A stretch of 59,905 bases of DNA from Rhodospirillaceae bacterium (GTDB taxonomy: Bacteria; Pseudomonadota; Alphaproteobacteria; MPNO01; UBA2964), in NCBI GenBank assembly GCA_002709075.1, contig PAPV01000006.1, positions 23,785-83,689 of the forward strand, given 5' to 3'. Below the pieces are notes generated by a model. It had not been told where the DNA came from, ran no database searches, and was given only the letters and a program-made list of their open reading frames with translations. Shown in pieces: positions 44,725 through 54,300 of this stretch (the stretch's first letter is position 1; the number at the start of each line of letters is the position of its first letter). The translations under genes were made by a program, and so were the position numbers.

Positions 44725-45114
44725 ATGGCAGATTACTCAATTATACAGAATGAGAGCAAGCAAATCATAAGCCGATATGGTGATGGAAGTTTTGTAGTAA
44801 ACGGGAAAGATTATAATTCGGCTATTTTTATATGTTCGTCAGGTATATTTTCTTTCCCTACAAATGATTTAGAAAGTATTCTTTCGGATAAATTTGATTT
44901 TATTTTAGAAAATTCAAATGTTGATGAATTCGGAGTTATTATGTTGTTTGGTATGGGAACACACATAAAGCCTATATCAGAAAAGTATTTGAATAAATTT
45001 AAAGCTACTGGCATTTCATTAGAGTTCATGAATACTGGAGCTGCATGTAGAACTTTCAATGTTCTTCAAGCGGAAGACCGAGCGGTCTCTGCATTGTTAA
45101 TCCCAGTAACCTAA
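44725..45114 (+). CDS. Mth938/NDUFAF3-like protein
   Basis: A 129-residue protein of the Mth938 domain family (DUF498/DUF598), homologous to the mitochondrial complex I assembly factor NDUFAF3. Characteristic parts are the GDGSFVVNGKDYNSAIFICS N-terminal sheet, MLFGMGTHIKPIS and MNTGAACRTFNVLQAEDRAVSALLIP. It follows secF by 13 bp, a conserved position. A role in respiratory complex I assembly is known for the mitochondrial relative and only inferred here. Confidence 0.9.
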   Translation: MADYSIIQNESKQIISRYGDGSFVVNGKDYNSAIFICSSGIFSFPTNDLESILSDKFDFILENSNVDEFGVIMLFGMGTHIKPISEKYLNKFKATGISLEFMNTGAACRTFNVLQAEDRAVSALLIPVT

Positions 45115-45138
45115 AAAAAGGAGAGTAACAACTCTCCT
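45112..45138 (-). terminator. intrinsic terminator of the PuuD-like gene
   Basis: An 8-bp stem AGGAGAGT/ACTCTCCT (45119-45126 with 45131-45138) with loop AACA. On the minus strand it is followed by a run of T residues. It begins in the stop codon of the convergent Mth938-like gene. Confidence 0.8.
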
Positions 45139-45162
45139 CTCAAAAGCGTTTTTTCACAAAGC

Positions 45163-45768
45163 TTATAGTATATTTTGGGCTGCTACCATTGCGAAAAGCA
45201 TTGGTACTGAGAGCATTGTATTGGTACGTGAGAACAACATAGCTGTTTTAGCAGCTTTAGCCGCTTCACCAGGTTCGGATTCAACGATTCCGAGAGCAAT
45301 CTTCTGCTTTGGCCAAATTATAAACCAAACATTGAACCACATGATTGTACCGAGCCACATACCGACTCCAATAGCAGTACTCTTCGCAACTCCGCTGGTA
45401 AGGCCTAAAGTGTAAGCGTCAAAGAGATATCCATTCAACCAAGCTAAAATTAAGCCTGTAATAATTGTTGACATTGCAGCCCATCGGAACCAAAAAAGCG
45501 CCGCCGGAGCAATAACTTTACTTATTGCAGGTTTTTGTTCATCCGGAATGCTGGGCATGTTCGGGATTTGAACAAAATTAAAATACCAGAGAATACCAAT
45601 CCACATGATACCGGATAATACATGCAACCAGCGAAACAGGAACGCCCACCAGTAATGATCATTGGAATATCCTTCATTATAGATACCCATCAAAACCAAA
45701 ACTAAAATTACAGCGAGAACAATACCCGCTAAGATAGTATTTTTAAGATCTGTTAAAATATTAGCCAT
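45163..45768 (-). CDS. PuuD-like (urate hydroxylase domain) membrane protein
   Basis: A 201-residue membrane protein with about five or six hydrophobic segments and conserved FRWLHVLSGIMWIGILWYFNFVQ and MWLGTIMWFNVWFIIWPKQKIALG blocks, matching the membrane domain of PuuD, an inner-membrane urate oxidase. The C-terminal cytochrome c domain of full PuuD is missing, and no purine-degradation genes are nearby. Many such short proteins are annotated only by domain, so urate oxidation is doubtful. AAGGGGT precedes the ATG, and a terminator follows. Confidence 0.82.
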   Translation of the reverse strand: MANILTDLKNTILAGIVLAVILVLVLMGIYNEGYSNDHYWWAFLFRWLHVLSGIMWIGILWYFNFVQIPNMPSIPDEQKPAISKVIAPAALFWFRWAAMSTIITGLILAWLNGYLFDAYTLGLTSGVAKSTAIGVGMWLGTIMWFNVWFIIWPKQKIALGIVESEPGEAAKAAKTAMLFSRTNTMLSVPMLFAMVAAQNIL

Positions 45769-45905
45769 ATTTACACCCCTTAAGATAAGTTTTTTCTTAT
45801 TGTTTATTTCATTATTATTAATTTTTATTCTTGACCTATAACACTGTGTTCGAATCTTTGTAACCCTACACAGGATTTTGTTTTATAAGTAATTTAACAG
45901 CGCAG

Positions 45906-47177
45906 TTAAGTTACGCCACAAGCTAATTGAGCTGCCCGCTCTCCTGAAGCGATACTTCCCTCAATCGTTGCAGGAAAACCGGTTTGAGTCCAATCTCCAG
46001 CTACAAATAAATTTCGGCGGCTTGTAATAGTTGGAACCCGCTTTCTTACCTCTGCAGGCGTCTGTGCTATTGTTGCATTTTTTTCTTTAATAACTCTCCA
46101 AGGGGGAAGGGTTTTGTCCTGTATAGAGAGGGAGGCACATAATTCGTTCCAAATTGATTTTGCTAAATCAGAATTTTTGCACCCCAAAAATTCATTGGCA
46201 TCACTTATAGTAACCGATAGAACATTCTTCTTTTGAAATACCCAATGCGTCTTAGTGTTTACCAGACCAATTATGGGAATTTTCTCGAACTCTAATAAAG
46301 CATGGTCAAACCTATAGTGTACATTAACTATACTATTATTTTGTATTGGCGGATCCAATTCTGGACAAAGAATAGAGCATGGCCCTGATGGTATCGCTAA
46401 AATAACTGCATCATTCTTTTCAATCTTTACGACGGTATCACGAAAATGAAATCCACAGACATATTCGGATTTACATTCAAGTTTTTGAACACGAGATTTG
46501 AATTTTATTTCAGTAGAAAATTTTTTTAAGTAAGAAATTGCTGGTTCTATCAGTGCATCTGATAGACCTTGGTTAAATACAACCGGCCTGCACGCTTTTT
46601 CACCCTTAAAGAAGCTCAAACGCATAAAACCCCATAGCAATTGTGCGGATGCATTATATGCATCGGTGTTTAAAACCGCTCTGCAAATTGGTTGCCAAAG
46701 CCGATCAAAAAGAACGTTGTTCGTGTCAACACAGTCAGCAACGCAGTCATTAGCATTAGCATTACGGAGTTTAAAGATTTCTATATAATCAAAATATTTA
46801 GTTCCGAGCACTCTCCTATTATTGAAAAATATCCAGAATGGAATCCATCCGCCAAAGGGCTTTATGGACCAACGTAAATTATTTTTAGGTTCAATAAAAT
46901 TAAAACGAGCCGGCTGCAATTCCCTAACTCTATCCCTTGCATTAACTAAATCTAGAAAGGCATAAGTGTTGGTGTTTGAGGAAAGAAGTAAATGATTTCC
47001 ATTATCTATTACGCAACCAAGTGTTGAGTCAAAAAAAGATCGACACCTTCCACCTGCGTGCTCAGTTGCTTCATATAGTACTACCTTTCTACCATTGGAT
47101 GCCGCCCTGACAGCAGAAGAGATGCCAGACAACCCACCACCAATTACATGAATAGTGCCCATATTATTAAAACTCAA
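45906..47177 (-). CDS. hpnE: hydroxysqualene dehydroxylase HpnE
   Basis: A 423-residue FAD-dependent enzyme of the amine oxidase/phytoene desaturase fold that reduces hydroxysqualene to squalene. The FAD motif HVIGGGLSGISSAVRAA is at the N-terminus with YEATEHAGGRCRSF, then DNGNHLLLSSN, and the C-terminal VAGDWTQTGFPATIEGSIASGERAA is typical. It overlaps hpnC by 4 bp on the same strand. It would act with HpnC and HpnD in hopanoid or other squalene-derived lipid synthesis. Confidence 0.9.
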   Translation of the reverse strand: MSFNNMGTIHVIGGGLSGISSAVRAASNGRKVVLYEATEHAGGRCRSFFDSTLGCVIDNGNHLLLSSNTNTYAFLDLVNARDRVRELQPARFNFIEPKNNLRWSIKPFGGWIPFWIFFNNRRVLGTKYFDYIEIFKLRNANANDCVADCVDTNNVLFDRLWQPICRAVLNTDAYNASAQLLWGFMRLSFFKGEKACRPVVFNQGLSDALIEPAISYLKKFSTEIKFKSRVQKLECKSEYVCGFHFRDTVVKIEKNDAVILAIPSGPCSILCPELDPPIQNNSIVNVHYRFDHALLEFEKIPIIGLVNTKTHWVFQKKNVLSVTISDANEFLGCKNSDLAKSIWNELCASLSIQDKTLPPWRVIKEKNATIAQTPAEVRKRVPTITSRRNLFVAGDWTQTGFPATIEGSIASGERAAQLACGVT

Positions 47178-48013
47178 TTAAAAATAACTCCACGAAAGAA
47201 ACAAAATATAGTTTGTAATTTTGATAGTTTTATTGATTTCGCAATTGGATCATCAGTTAGTAATTGTTTAAGTAATAAATTAGCTATGTTTACAACTACA
47301 GCAGTTTCCATTCTCAACCCTCGATTAGCAATGGAACATGACAGACCTGAAGTATTATTCAACAAATCTGATGTCCTCTGAAGAATCTTGTTAAATACTT
47401 GGCGCATTGAAGGTGAGGATGATGAATTGCCTAGCTCAATAATTTGTGACCCTTTTTCTCTCATAAAGGCCTCGGGGATATACACCCTATCTAGCTCTAA
47501 ATAATCGCTTTTACAGTCTTGTAAATGATTTAGAATTTGAAGTGCAATGCAAAGAGCATCAGTTTGTTTTCCTATCACTTCTTTCTCACCATGCAGTTCT
47601 AGCAGATAGCGTCCAACAGGAGCGGCGGAGAATCGACAGTAATTAATGAGTTCCGACCAATTTCTATAGCGGGTCTTCTTAACATCAAGGGTAAAAGCTT
47701 GTAGTAAGTTACGGGCATGTTCAATACGTACTCCGGTTTTTTTAGCACTTTGCAAATGAGCATAAGCTTTAGGAGCAACAAGAGGATCATCAATTTTTTC
47801 CGCTAAAACATCATCAAATATTTTAAGTTGCCTTAGTTTTTCATTCGAGGACATATTAGTATGGTCTGCTATATCATCTGCTTCCCTGGCACAAAGATAA
47901 AAAGTATGTATATGCGGCCTGAGATGTTTCGATATAAACATGCTAGCCACTGGAAAATTTTCCTCTCTATGAGTTTTTGAAGGGAGAATTCTGGTAAAAC
48001 TTTCTTTTTCCAT
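47174..48013 (-). CDS. hpnC: squalene synthase HpnC
   Basis: A prenyl-transferase-fold enzyme that turns presqualene diphosphate into hydroxysqualene. It has ENFPVASMF, the first Asp-rich motif EADDIAD, the HpnC-type YCRFSAAPVGRYLLELHG, and the second Asp-rich region LQDCKSDYLELDRVYIP. The ATG at 48013 has a partial ribosome site; a GTG at 48025 is an alternative adding four residues. It overlaps hpnE by 4 bp. hpnD, normally between hpnC and hpnE, is not present here. Confidence 0.9.
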   Translation of the reverse strand: MEKESFTRILPSKTHREENFPVASMFISKHLRPHIHTFYLCAREADDIADHTNMSSNEKLRQLKIFDDVLAEKIDDPLVAPKAYAHLQSAKKTGVRIEHARNLLQAFTLDVKKTRYRNWSELINYCRFSAAPVGRYLLELHGEKEVIGKQTDALCIALQILNHLQDCKSDYLELDRVYIPEAFMREKGSQIIELGNSSSSPSMRQVFNKILQRTSDLLNNTSGLSCSIANRGLRMETAVVVNIANLLLKQLLTDDPIAKSIKLSKLQTIFCFFRGVIFN

Positions 48014-48091
48014 ATATTGACCCACTTGAAAATTTGAATTTCTAATAATTGCAAATTTTATGTTTCACTCTAATAATAAGGTTTATACCCT

Positions 48092-48916
48092 TTGGCCAAC
48101 ACTAAAACATCCCCCGTAGAAAAAGATTTAGTATCTGAAGCTTTAGAGCTATGTAGACAGGATTGCAGGGTTAAAGATCCTGATCGTTATTTTTCCACGC
48201 TTTTTTCATCTCCAACAGTTCGCACTGCTCTTTGGACCTTATACGCATTCAATGCAGAAATTGCGAGTGTTCGTGAAAGTGTCTCAGAACCAATGATCGG
48301 GCATATAAAATTTCAGTGGTGGAGAGAAGCTATTCTAGATATTAATTCTGTTAAAGGTAAAACACACCATTTACAGCTAGCAATTTCGGATTTAACACAA
48401 AAATTTGATTTTCCTATTTCAGAATTAATTTTGTTGATTGATTTTAGGGAAAGTGACCTGGAGGAGACTCCACCGCTAGATTTAAAAGCATTATATGCCT
48501 ATGCTCATGGTACCGCAGGAAAATTAGCCGAACTGGTTTTCAATATCTTATGTCCAGACAAAATACAAGATAGGAATTCTGCAATTAATATCGGAACAGC
48601 TTGGGGGTTAACAGGTCTAGTTAAAGCGGCCCCATACCATTTACAACAAGGGAAAAATTTTTTCCCAAATATGCCCAATACAACAACCCCTTACATTGAC
48701 GGGGCAGAAACAATTTCCTCCGTACTTGATTTTGCCTCGGATCTTATAAAAGTACGAATTTCGCAAAAATACCGTCCCCTGTCCGTTCTCGTTCCCTTAA
48801 TCGAAGATGACATTAAAATATTGAGAAGTTTACTAGGAACTGCGCACAACTTTCCATCCTGTAATATTTTTACTCGGCAATGGAAAATGTGCAAAAAAGC
48901 TTGGTTCAACATTTAG
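48092..48916 (+). CDS. NDUFAF6-like squalene/phytoene synthase-fold protein
   Basis: A 274-residue member of the squalene/phytoene synthase fold. The first Asp-rich motif is degenerate (FNAEIASVRE, about 53-62) so catalysis is unlikely. FQWWREAI and YAHGTAGKLAELV are shared with the mitochondrial complex I assembly factor NDUFAF6. The likely start is TTG at 48092. In relatives this gene follows secF and the Mth938-like (NDUFAF3-like) gene; here three minus-strand genes separate them. It converges on trmFO with 17 bp between. Confidence 0.85.
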   Translation: MANTKTSPVEKDLVSEALELCRQDCRVKDPDRYFSTLFSSPTVRTALWTLYAFNAEIASVRESVSEPMIGHIKFQWWREAILDINSVKGKTHHLQLAISDLTQKFDFPISELILLIDFRESDLEETPPLDLKALYAYAHGTAGKLAELVFNILCPDKIQDRNSAINIGTAWGLTGLVKAAPYHLQQGKNFFPNMPNTTTPYIDGAETISSVLDFASDLIKVRISQKYRPLSVLVPLIEDDIKILRSLLGTAHNFPSCNIFTRQWKMCKKAWFNI

Positions 48917-48933
48917 GGTAAGGAAATGAGATT

Positions 48934-50262
48934 TCAGTCCAAAGTTCTTTTCCACATTTCAAAGACTTTTCGTGCACGTGTTGTAAACAACTTTTTTCTG
49001 TCTCTCTTTCGTGCTCGTTGCTCTAACGGAGGAAATAAGCCAAAATTTACATTCATTGGTTGATATGTTTCCGCATTTGCATTTTTAGTAATATGGGAAA
49101 AAAGTGATCCTATGCATGTCTGACTTGGCGGAGGTGCAAAAGGGGATTTGGAGATTTCTGCAGCTGTCAACAGTCCACAAAGTAAACCAATTGCAGCACT
49201 TTCTACATAACCCTCACAACCCGTAATTTGGCCAGCGAGTCGTATCCGCTGATCTTTAACTAATCGCAGTTCTTTATCTAAAACTTTAGGAGCGTTTATG
49301 AAAGTATTTCGATGTATACCCCCAAGTCGTGCAAATTCAGCTTTTTCTAGCCCTGGTATCATTCGAAAAATTCTTTTCTGTTCGCTATATTTCAACTTTG
49401 TCTGAAAACCAACCATATTGAATAGGGTTCCCAGAGAATTGTCTTGTCTTAGTTGAACTATTGCATAAGGCTTCGTCGAAGGATTATTAGGATCTGTTAA
49501 ACCTACAGGTTTCATGGGGCCAAAAGTTAGTGTTTTATGCCCTCGCTCTGCCATCACTTCTATGGGTAGACATCCTTCAAAGTATGGAGTGGTTGTTTCC
49601 CATTCCTTGAATTCTGTTTTTTCACCTGAACTTAGCGCCTTAATAAAGGAGTCGTACTTGTTCTTAGAAAGAGGACAATTAATATAATCTGATCCATTAC
49701 CCTTATCGTAGCGCGACTGAAACCAAGCAGTATTAAAATTAATGCTATCTCGGTGTACAATCGGAGCTATCGCATCAAAAAAAGCTAAGGAACCTTCACC
49801 TGTAAATTTAGCTAGAGCATTAGCTAAAGACGCACCTGTAAGGGGTCCGGTTGCAATAATTACATGTTTCCACGACCTTGGGGGCAATCCAACAATCTCT
49901 TCGCGCTGAATTTCAATTAGTGGATGATTAAACAAATGTTCTTCTACGGTTTTAGAAAAACCCAACCGGTCTACCGCTAAGGCGCCTCCTGCGGGAACAC
50001 GGTTTTTATCTGCTGCATCCAGGATAAGAGAGTTGAGCCTTCGCATTTCCTCATGCAATAAACCAATTGCACTTCGCTCAGCATCATCAGAACGGAAGGA
50101 ATTTGAGCAGACAAGCTCAGCTAACTGATTAGTGAGATGAACATCTGTGTTTTTGAGGGGACGCATTTCATGCAAAATTACGGGTATACCCCGCAAAGCA
50201 AGCTGCCAGGCCGCCTCAGAACCAGCCAAACCACCACCAATTATGTGAACAGAATGCATCAA
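48934..50262 (-). CDS. trmFO: tRNA (uracil-5-)-methyltransferase, folate-dependent
   Basis: A 442-residue FAD- and methylenetetrahydrofolate-dependent enzyme that makes ribothymidine at position 54 of tRNA. The FAD motif [18 protein letters not shown] is at the N-terminus, and [23 protein letters not shown] and [16 protein letters not shown] are diagnostic of TrmFO rather than GidA. It lies 4 bp downstream of uvrA on the same strand. Confidence 0.96.
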   Translation of the reverse strand: MMHSVHIIGGGLAGSEAAWQLALRGIPVILHEMRPLKNTDVHLTNQLAELVCSNSFRSDDAERSAIGLLHEEMRRLNSLILDAADKNRVPAGGALAVDRLGFSKTVEEHLFNHPLIEIQREEIVGLPPRSWKHVIIATGPLTGASLANALAKFTGEGSLAFFDAIAPIVHRDSINFNTAWFQSRYDKGNGSDYINCPLSKNKYDSFIKALSSGEKTEFKEWETTTPYFEGCLPIEVMAERGHKTLTFGPMKPVGLTDPNNPSTKPYAIVQLRQDNSLGTLFNMVGFQTKLKYSEQKRIFRMIPGLEKAEFARLGGIHRNTFINAPKVLDKELRLVKDQRIRLAGQITGCEGYVESAAIGLLCGLLTAAEISKSPFAPPPSQTCIGSLFSHITKNANAETYQPMNVNFGLFPPLEQRARKRDRKKLFTTRARKVFEMWKRTLD

Positions 50263-50266
50263 TTTT

Positions 50267-53113
50267 TTATGTAATATTGCTTAATTTGGGGTTTAATACG
50301 TCAAATAAATATTTTCCTGTGAAACTGCTTTTATGACTTACTACATCTTCGGGTGTCCCCAACACAACAATTTCTCCACCTTTATTGCCGCCTCCCGGGC
50401 CCAAATCTACAACCCAATCCGCAGTTTTTATGACTTCAAGATTGTGTTCTATAACAATCACCGTGTTTCCAGCCTCGACTAGGTTATGCAATACATCTAA
50501 AAGTTTTTTTACATCTTCAAAATGTAAACCTGTGGTTGGTTCGTCTAAGATATAGAGAGTTTTTCCAGTTGATCGGCGCGCAAGCTCTTTTGATAATTTA
50601 ACACGTTGTGCCTCTCCTCCAGAGAGGGTTGTAGCGGCTTGACCAACATTTATGTAACCGAGGCCTACTTGACATAACATTGAGAGTTTTTCGCGAATAG
50701 ACGGGACTGCCTTAAAAAAATCTACTCCATTGTCTACAGTCATGCCCAGTACATCAGCGATAGATTTACCACGAAATTCAATTTCTAATGTTTCCCTATT
50801 GTAACGTTTTCCTTTGCAAACATCACACTCTACAAAGACATCTGGAAGAAAATGCATCTCAATTTTTAACAATCCGTCGCCCTGGCATGCTTCGCATCTC
50901 CCTCCCTTAACATTGAAAGAAAATCTGCCGGGTTTATACCCACGAGCTCGTGCCTCAGGTAGACCAGAGAACCACTCTCGTATTGGAGAAAATGCACCTG
51001 TATAAGTTGCTGGATTGGATCTTGGTGTCCGACCAATGGGAGATTGGTCTATTTCAACAACTTTGTCCAGGTATTCTAGGCCCTGAATCTCTTTATAAGG
51101 AGCTGGTAAGGAGCGTGATCCATGTAAACGGCGAGCGACGGCCTTATATAGTGTATCAATGACTAAAGTTGATTTGCCACTTCCTGAAACCCCAGACACA
51201 CAGGTTAGCGTTCCTAATGGAATTTGCGCATTAAGAGATCTAAGATTATTTCCATTCGCTCCTATAATTTCAATATACTGTCCATTTTTTCCACTACGCC
51301 TCGTGTCGGGAATATTAATTTTTCTTTTTCCGGTTAAATACTGTGCAGTTAAACTTTTATTCCTTTTGATAATAGATTGTGGTGAACCTTTCTCTACCAC
51401 TCGGCCACCAAGTGTTCCTGCTTTTGGACCTAAATCAAGAAGATAATCCGCGGTTTTAATCGCATCCTCATCATGTTCAACAACTATAACCGTATTACCC
51501 TGGTCACGAAGTCGTTTTAAAGTCTCTAGAAGTCGAGCATTATCACGTTGATGTAAACCTATGGATGGTTCATCTAAAACGTATAGCACCCCGGTAAGTC
51601 CGGATCCTATCTGAGAAGCTAATCTGATACGTTGGCTTTCTCCACCAGACAAAGTCCGAGAGGACCGCGATAAGGTAAGATATTCAAGCCCAACATCCAC
51701 AAGAAATCCAAGCCTATCATTAATTTCCTTTAACACTCTTGCAGAAATTGTAGCCTGCTTTTCTGTAAGGCTGTTTGGTAATGATGAAAACCATTTTCGA
51801 GCTTCTAAAATTGACATACTAGTTACATCACTAATGTGTTTGCCATTAAGCTTAACTGCTAACGCCTCCTGTCTTAGACGCTGACCTGAACATACTTGAC
51901 ATGGGGAAACACTTTGAAATTTTGCAAGATCTTCACGCAGACGGCTTGACCCAGTTTCGCGAAAACGTCGCTGCATATTTTCGATTACCCCTTCAAAGGG
52001 CTTCACAATAGAGTAAGCTTCCTTACCATCCATATATGTCATTTTAATAGCCTCATCCCCACTACCCCAAAGTATGACATTTTGAATGTCCAAACCTAAC
52101 TCGCTAAATCGACTGTTAACAGAAATATTAAAATGGTTTGCAATCGACTCTACAGTTTGCGCATAAAAAGGTGAATTGTTTTCAGACCATGGAACAATTG
52201 CGCCATCACGAAGAGAAACACTTGTATCGGGCACAACTAAATCTGGATCAAAAAACATGCTAGTACCAAGTCCATCGCACCCCGGACAAGCCCCAGCAGG
52301 ATTATTGAACGAAAATAATCGCGGTTCGATTTCATCAATAGTAAAACCTGATATGGGGCAAGCAAATTTTGCTGAAAAAACCTGAGTAGAAGCATCATCA
52401 GCATTTTCAATGATGGCAATACCGCCCGTTAATTCAAGGGCTGTTTCTAGAGAATCTGCAAGCCTAGAAGAGATATTCCCCTTCACCACCAGCCTATCTA
52501 CAACAACAGATATGTCATGTTTAAGGTTCTTTTTGAGAACTGGAACTGACTCTAAATCATAAAGTGTGCCATCTATTTTCACTCTTTGAAAACCGCGTTT
52601 TCTTAACTCCGCCATTTCCCGTTTATATTCACCCTTGCGACCCCGGATCACTGGTGCCAAAAGGTATAAGCGTGAACCCTCTGGCATGTCTAAAATCTTA
52701 TCGACCATCTGTGAAACTGTTTGGCTAGCAATTGGTAATCCAGTTTCGGGAGAGTAAGGAATGCCAATACGAGCGAAAAGTAGTCGCATGTAATCATAGA
52801 CTTCTGTTACAGTTCCAACTGTCGACCTCGGATTTCGTGAAGTTGTTTTTTGTTCTATTGATATTGCCGGAGAAAGACCCTCAATCGAGTCAACATCCGG
52901 TTTTTGCATCATCTCCAAAAACTGTCGTGCGTACGAAGATAAAGATTCAACATATCTCCTTTGCCCTTCAGCATAGATTGTGTCAAAAGCTAATGAAGAT
53001 TTACCGGATCCTGAGACACCTGTAATAACTACAAGCTTGTTTCTTGGAATTTCAACATTGACGTTTTGCAGATTATGTTCCCGAGCTCCACGAACAATAA
53101 TGCTTTTTGACAT
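50267..53113 (-). CDS. uvrA: excinuclease ABC subunit A
   Basis: A 948-residue ATPase that recognises DNA damage in nucleotide excision repair. Two ABC modules are seen: Walker [21 protein letters not shown] and [17 protein letters not shown], signature motifs [12 protein letters not shown] and [12 protein letters not shown], plus zinc-finger cysteines ([17 protein letters not shown] and [10 protein letters not shown]). The frame is open to 53182, but the family's usual N-terminus [15 protein letters not shown] sets the start at 53113. No alphaproteobacterial LexA box (GTTC-N7-GTTC) was noticed upstream. Confidence 0.97.
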   Translation of the reverse strand: MSKSIIVRGAREHNLQNVNVEIPRNKLVVITGVSGSGKSSLAFDTIYAEGQRRYVESLSSYARQFLEMMQKPDVDSIEGLSPAISIEQKTTSRNPRSTVGTVTEVYDYMRLLFARIGIPYSPETGLPIASQTVSQMVDKILDMPEGSRLYLLAPVIRGRKGEYKREMAELRKRGFQRVKIDGTLYDLESVPVLKKNLKHDISVVVDRLVVKGNISSRLADSLETALELTGGIAIIENADDASTQVFSAKFACPISGFTIDEIEPRLFSFNNPAGACPGCDGLGTSMFFDPDLVVPDTSVSLRDGAIVPWSENNSPFYAQTVESIANHFNISVNSRFSELGLDIQNVILWGSGDEAIKMTYMDGKEAYSIVKPFEGVIENMQRRFRETGSSRLREDLAKFQSVSPCQVCSGQRLRQEALAVKLNGKHISDVTSMSILEARKWFSSLPNSLTEKQATISARVLKEINDRLGFLVDVGLEYLTLSRSSRTLSGGESQRIRLASQIGSGLTGVLYVLDEPSIGLHQRDNARLLETLKRLRDQGNTVIVVEHDEDAIKTADYLLDLGPKAGTLGGRVVEKGSPQSIIKRNKSLTAQYLTGKRKINIPDTRRSGKNGQYIEIIGANGNNLRSLNAQIPLGTLTCVSGVSGSGKSTLVIDTLYKAVARRLHGSRSLPAPYKEIQGLEYLDKVVEIDQSPIGRTPRSNPATYTGAFSPIREWFSGLPEARARGYKPGRFSFNVKGGRCEACQGDGLLKIEMHFLPDVFVECDVCKGKRYNRETLEIEFRGKSIADVLGMTVDNGVDFFKAVPSIREKLSMLCQVGLGYINVGQAATTLSGGEAQRVKLSKELARRSTGKTLYILDEPTTGLHFEDVKKLLDVLHNLVEAGNTVIVIEHNLEVIKTADWVVDLGPGGGNKGGEIVVLGTPEDVVSHKSSFTGKYLFDVLNPKLSNIT

Positions 53114-53278
53114 AAAACCCGTCTGTCTTTTATAAAACGTAATTATTATTTTACATACGGTCATTAAAAGTGAACAGACCAAAAAAACCCTACATCAAAT
53201 AAAATTAAGTAAAATTCTGTTGAGATTGTTCGGCTTTTTATGGAAAAATTTGTTTACAGTTAAAATAGGTGAGACAAA

Positions 53279-54229
53279 ATGCAAGTAGCAATAATTGACG
53301 ATTATCAGGGATTGGCAAAAAAAAGATCAAACTGGTCCGAATTAAGCAAAGATGTTCAGATCACATTTTTCGAAGACCACCTATTCGATGAAGATGAAAT
53401 ATCAAAACGATTGCAAGATTTTGAGGTAATTTGTGCAATGCGTGAACGCACTCCTTTCCAACAATCACAATTGGAAAAACTTAAGAACTTAAGGCTTTTA
53501 ATTACAAGTGGCATGCGTAATTTAAGTATAGACCTAACTGCAGCAGAGCAACTAGGAATAAAAGTTTGCGGAACACCGGCATTTGGACGTCCAACCGCTG
53601 AGTTAGCATGGGGTTTAATACTCGGCTTAGCAAGAAAAATACCCATGGAAGACCAAAACATCCGAAATGGGGTATGGCAAAAATCAATAGGAGTCGGATT
53701 GAAAGACAAAACACTCGGTATTGCTGGTCTTGGAAATCTTGGATCTAAAATGGCAGCTATAGCCCATGCGTTTGAAATGAAAACTATAGCATGGAGTCAA
53801 AATCTTACTATAGACAGGTGTAATCTTCACAGAGTAGAAAGGGTGTCCAAAACTGATCTAATGCAAAGATCTGACTTTCTATCTATTCATTTAGTTTTAG
53901 GTGAACGCACACGCGGAATTTTTGGGGCTCCAGAATTAGCTGATATGAAAGAGTCTGCTTTCCTTATAAATACTTCACGCAGTCCAATTATTGACGAAAC
54001 TTCTCTTATAGATGCACTTAAAAATAACAAGATTGCAGGTGCAGGTATCGATGTTTTTAATATTGAACCGCTTCCAAAAAATCATACATTAACAAAATTA
54101 AAGAATGTTATTTTAACTCCGCATTTAGGATACGTCGAAGAAGAAAACTATAATGCTTATTTTAGCGGTTATGTATCGGCGATTAAGGGGTTTTTGGACG
54201 GAAATCTTGTAAATGTGCTCAGAAGGTAA
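53279..54229 (+). CDS. D-2-hydroxyacid dehydrogenase family protein
   Basis: A 316-residue NAD(P)-dependent dehydrogenase of the phosphoglycerate dehydrogenase/formate dehydrogenase superfamily. The dinucleotide-binding GIAGLGNLGSKMAAIAHAF, the catalytic Arg in LINTSRSPIIDE, the acidic GAGIDVFNIEPLP and the catalytic His in LTPHLGYVEEE are present. There is no C-terminal ACT domain, so it is probably not serine-pathway SerA. It is a monocistronic gene diverging from uvrA. The substrate cannot be assigned. Confidence 0.9.
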   Translation: MQVAIIDDYQGLAKKRSNWSELSKDVQITFFEDHLFDEDEISKRLQDFEVICAMRERTPFQQSQLEKLKNLRLLITSGMRNLSIDLTAAEQLGIKVCGTPAFGRPTAELAWGLILGLARKIPMEDQNIRNGVWQKSIGVGLKDKTLGIAGLGNLGSKMAAIAHAFEMKTIAWSQNLTIDRCNLHRVERVSKTDLMQRSDFLSIHLVLGERTRGIFGAPELADMKESAFLINTSRSPIIDETSLIDALKNNKIAGAGIDVFNIEPLPKNHTLTKLKNVILTPHLGYVEEENYNAYFSGYVSAIKGFLDGNLVNVLRR

Positions 54230-54300
54230 AGTTTTTGAAACAAGTGGAGGTTTTTATTGAACTCAGATCAGCATTAAAGGCTAAGTAACAGGTGTAGAAT

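Noticed and set aside
53114-53278. Possible LexA box between uvrA and the dehydrogenase gene
   Set aside because: Isolated GAAC and GTTC tetramers occur, but none with the 7-base spacing of the alphaproteobacterial LexA site.
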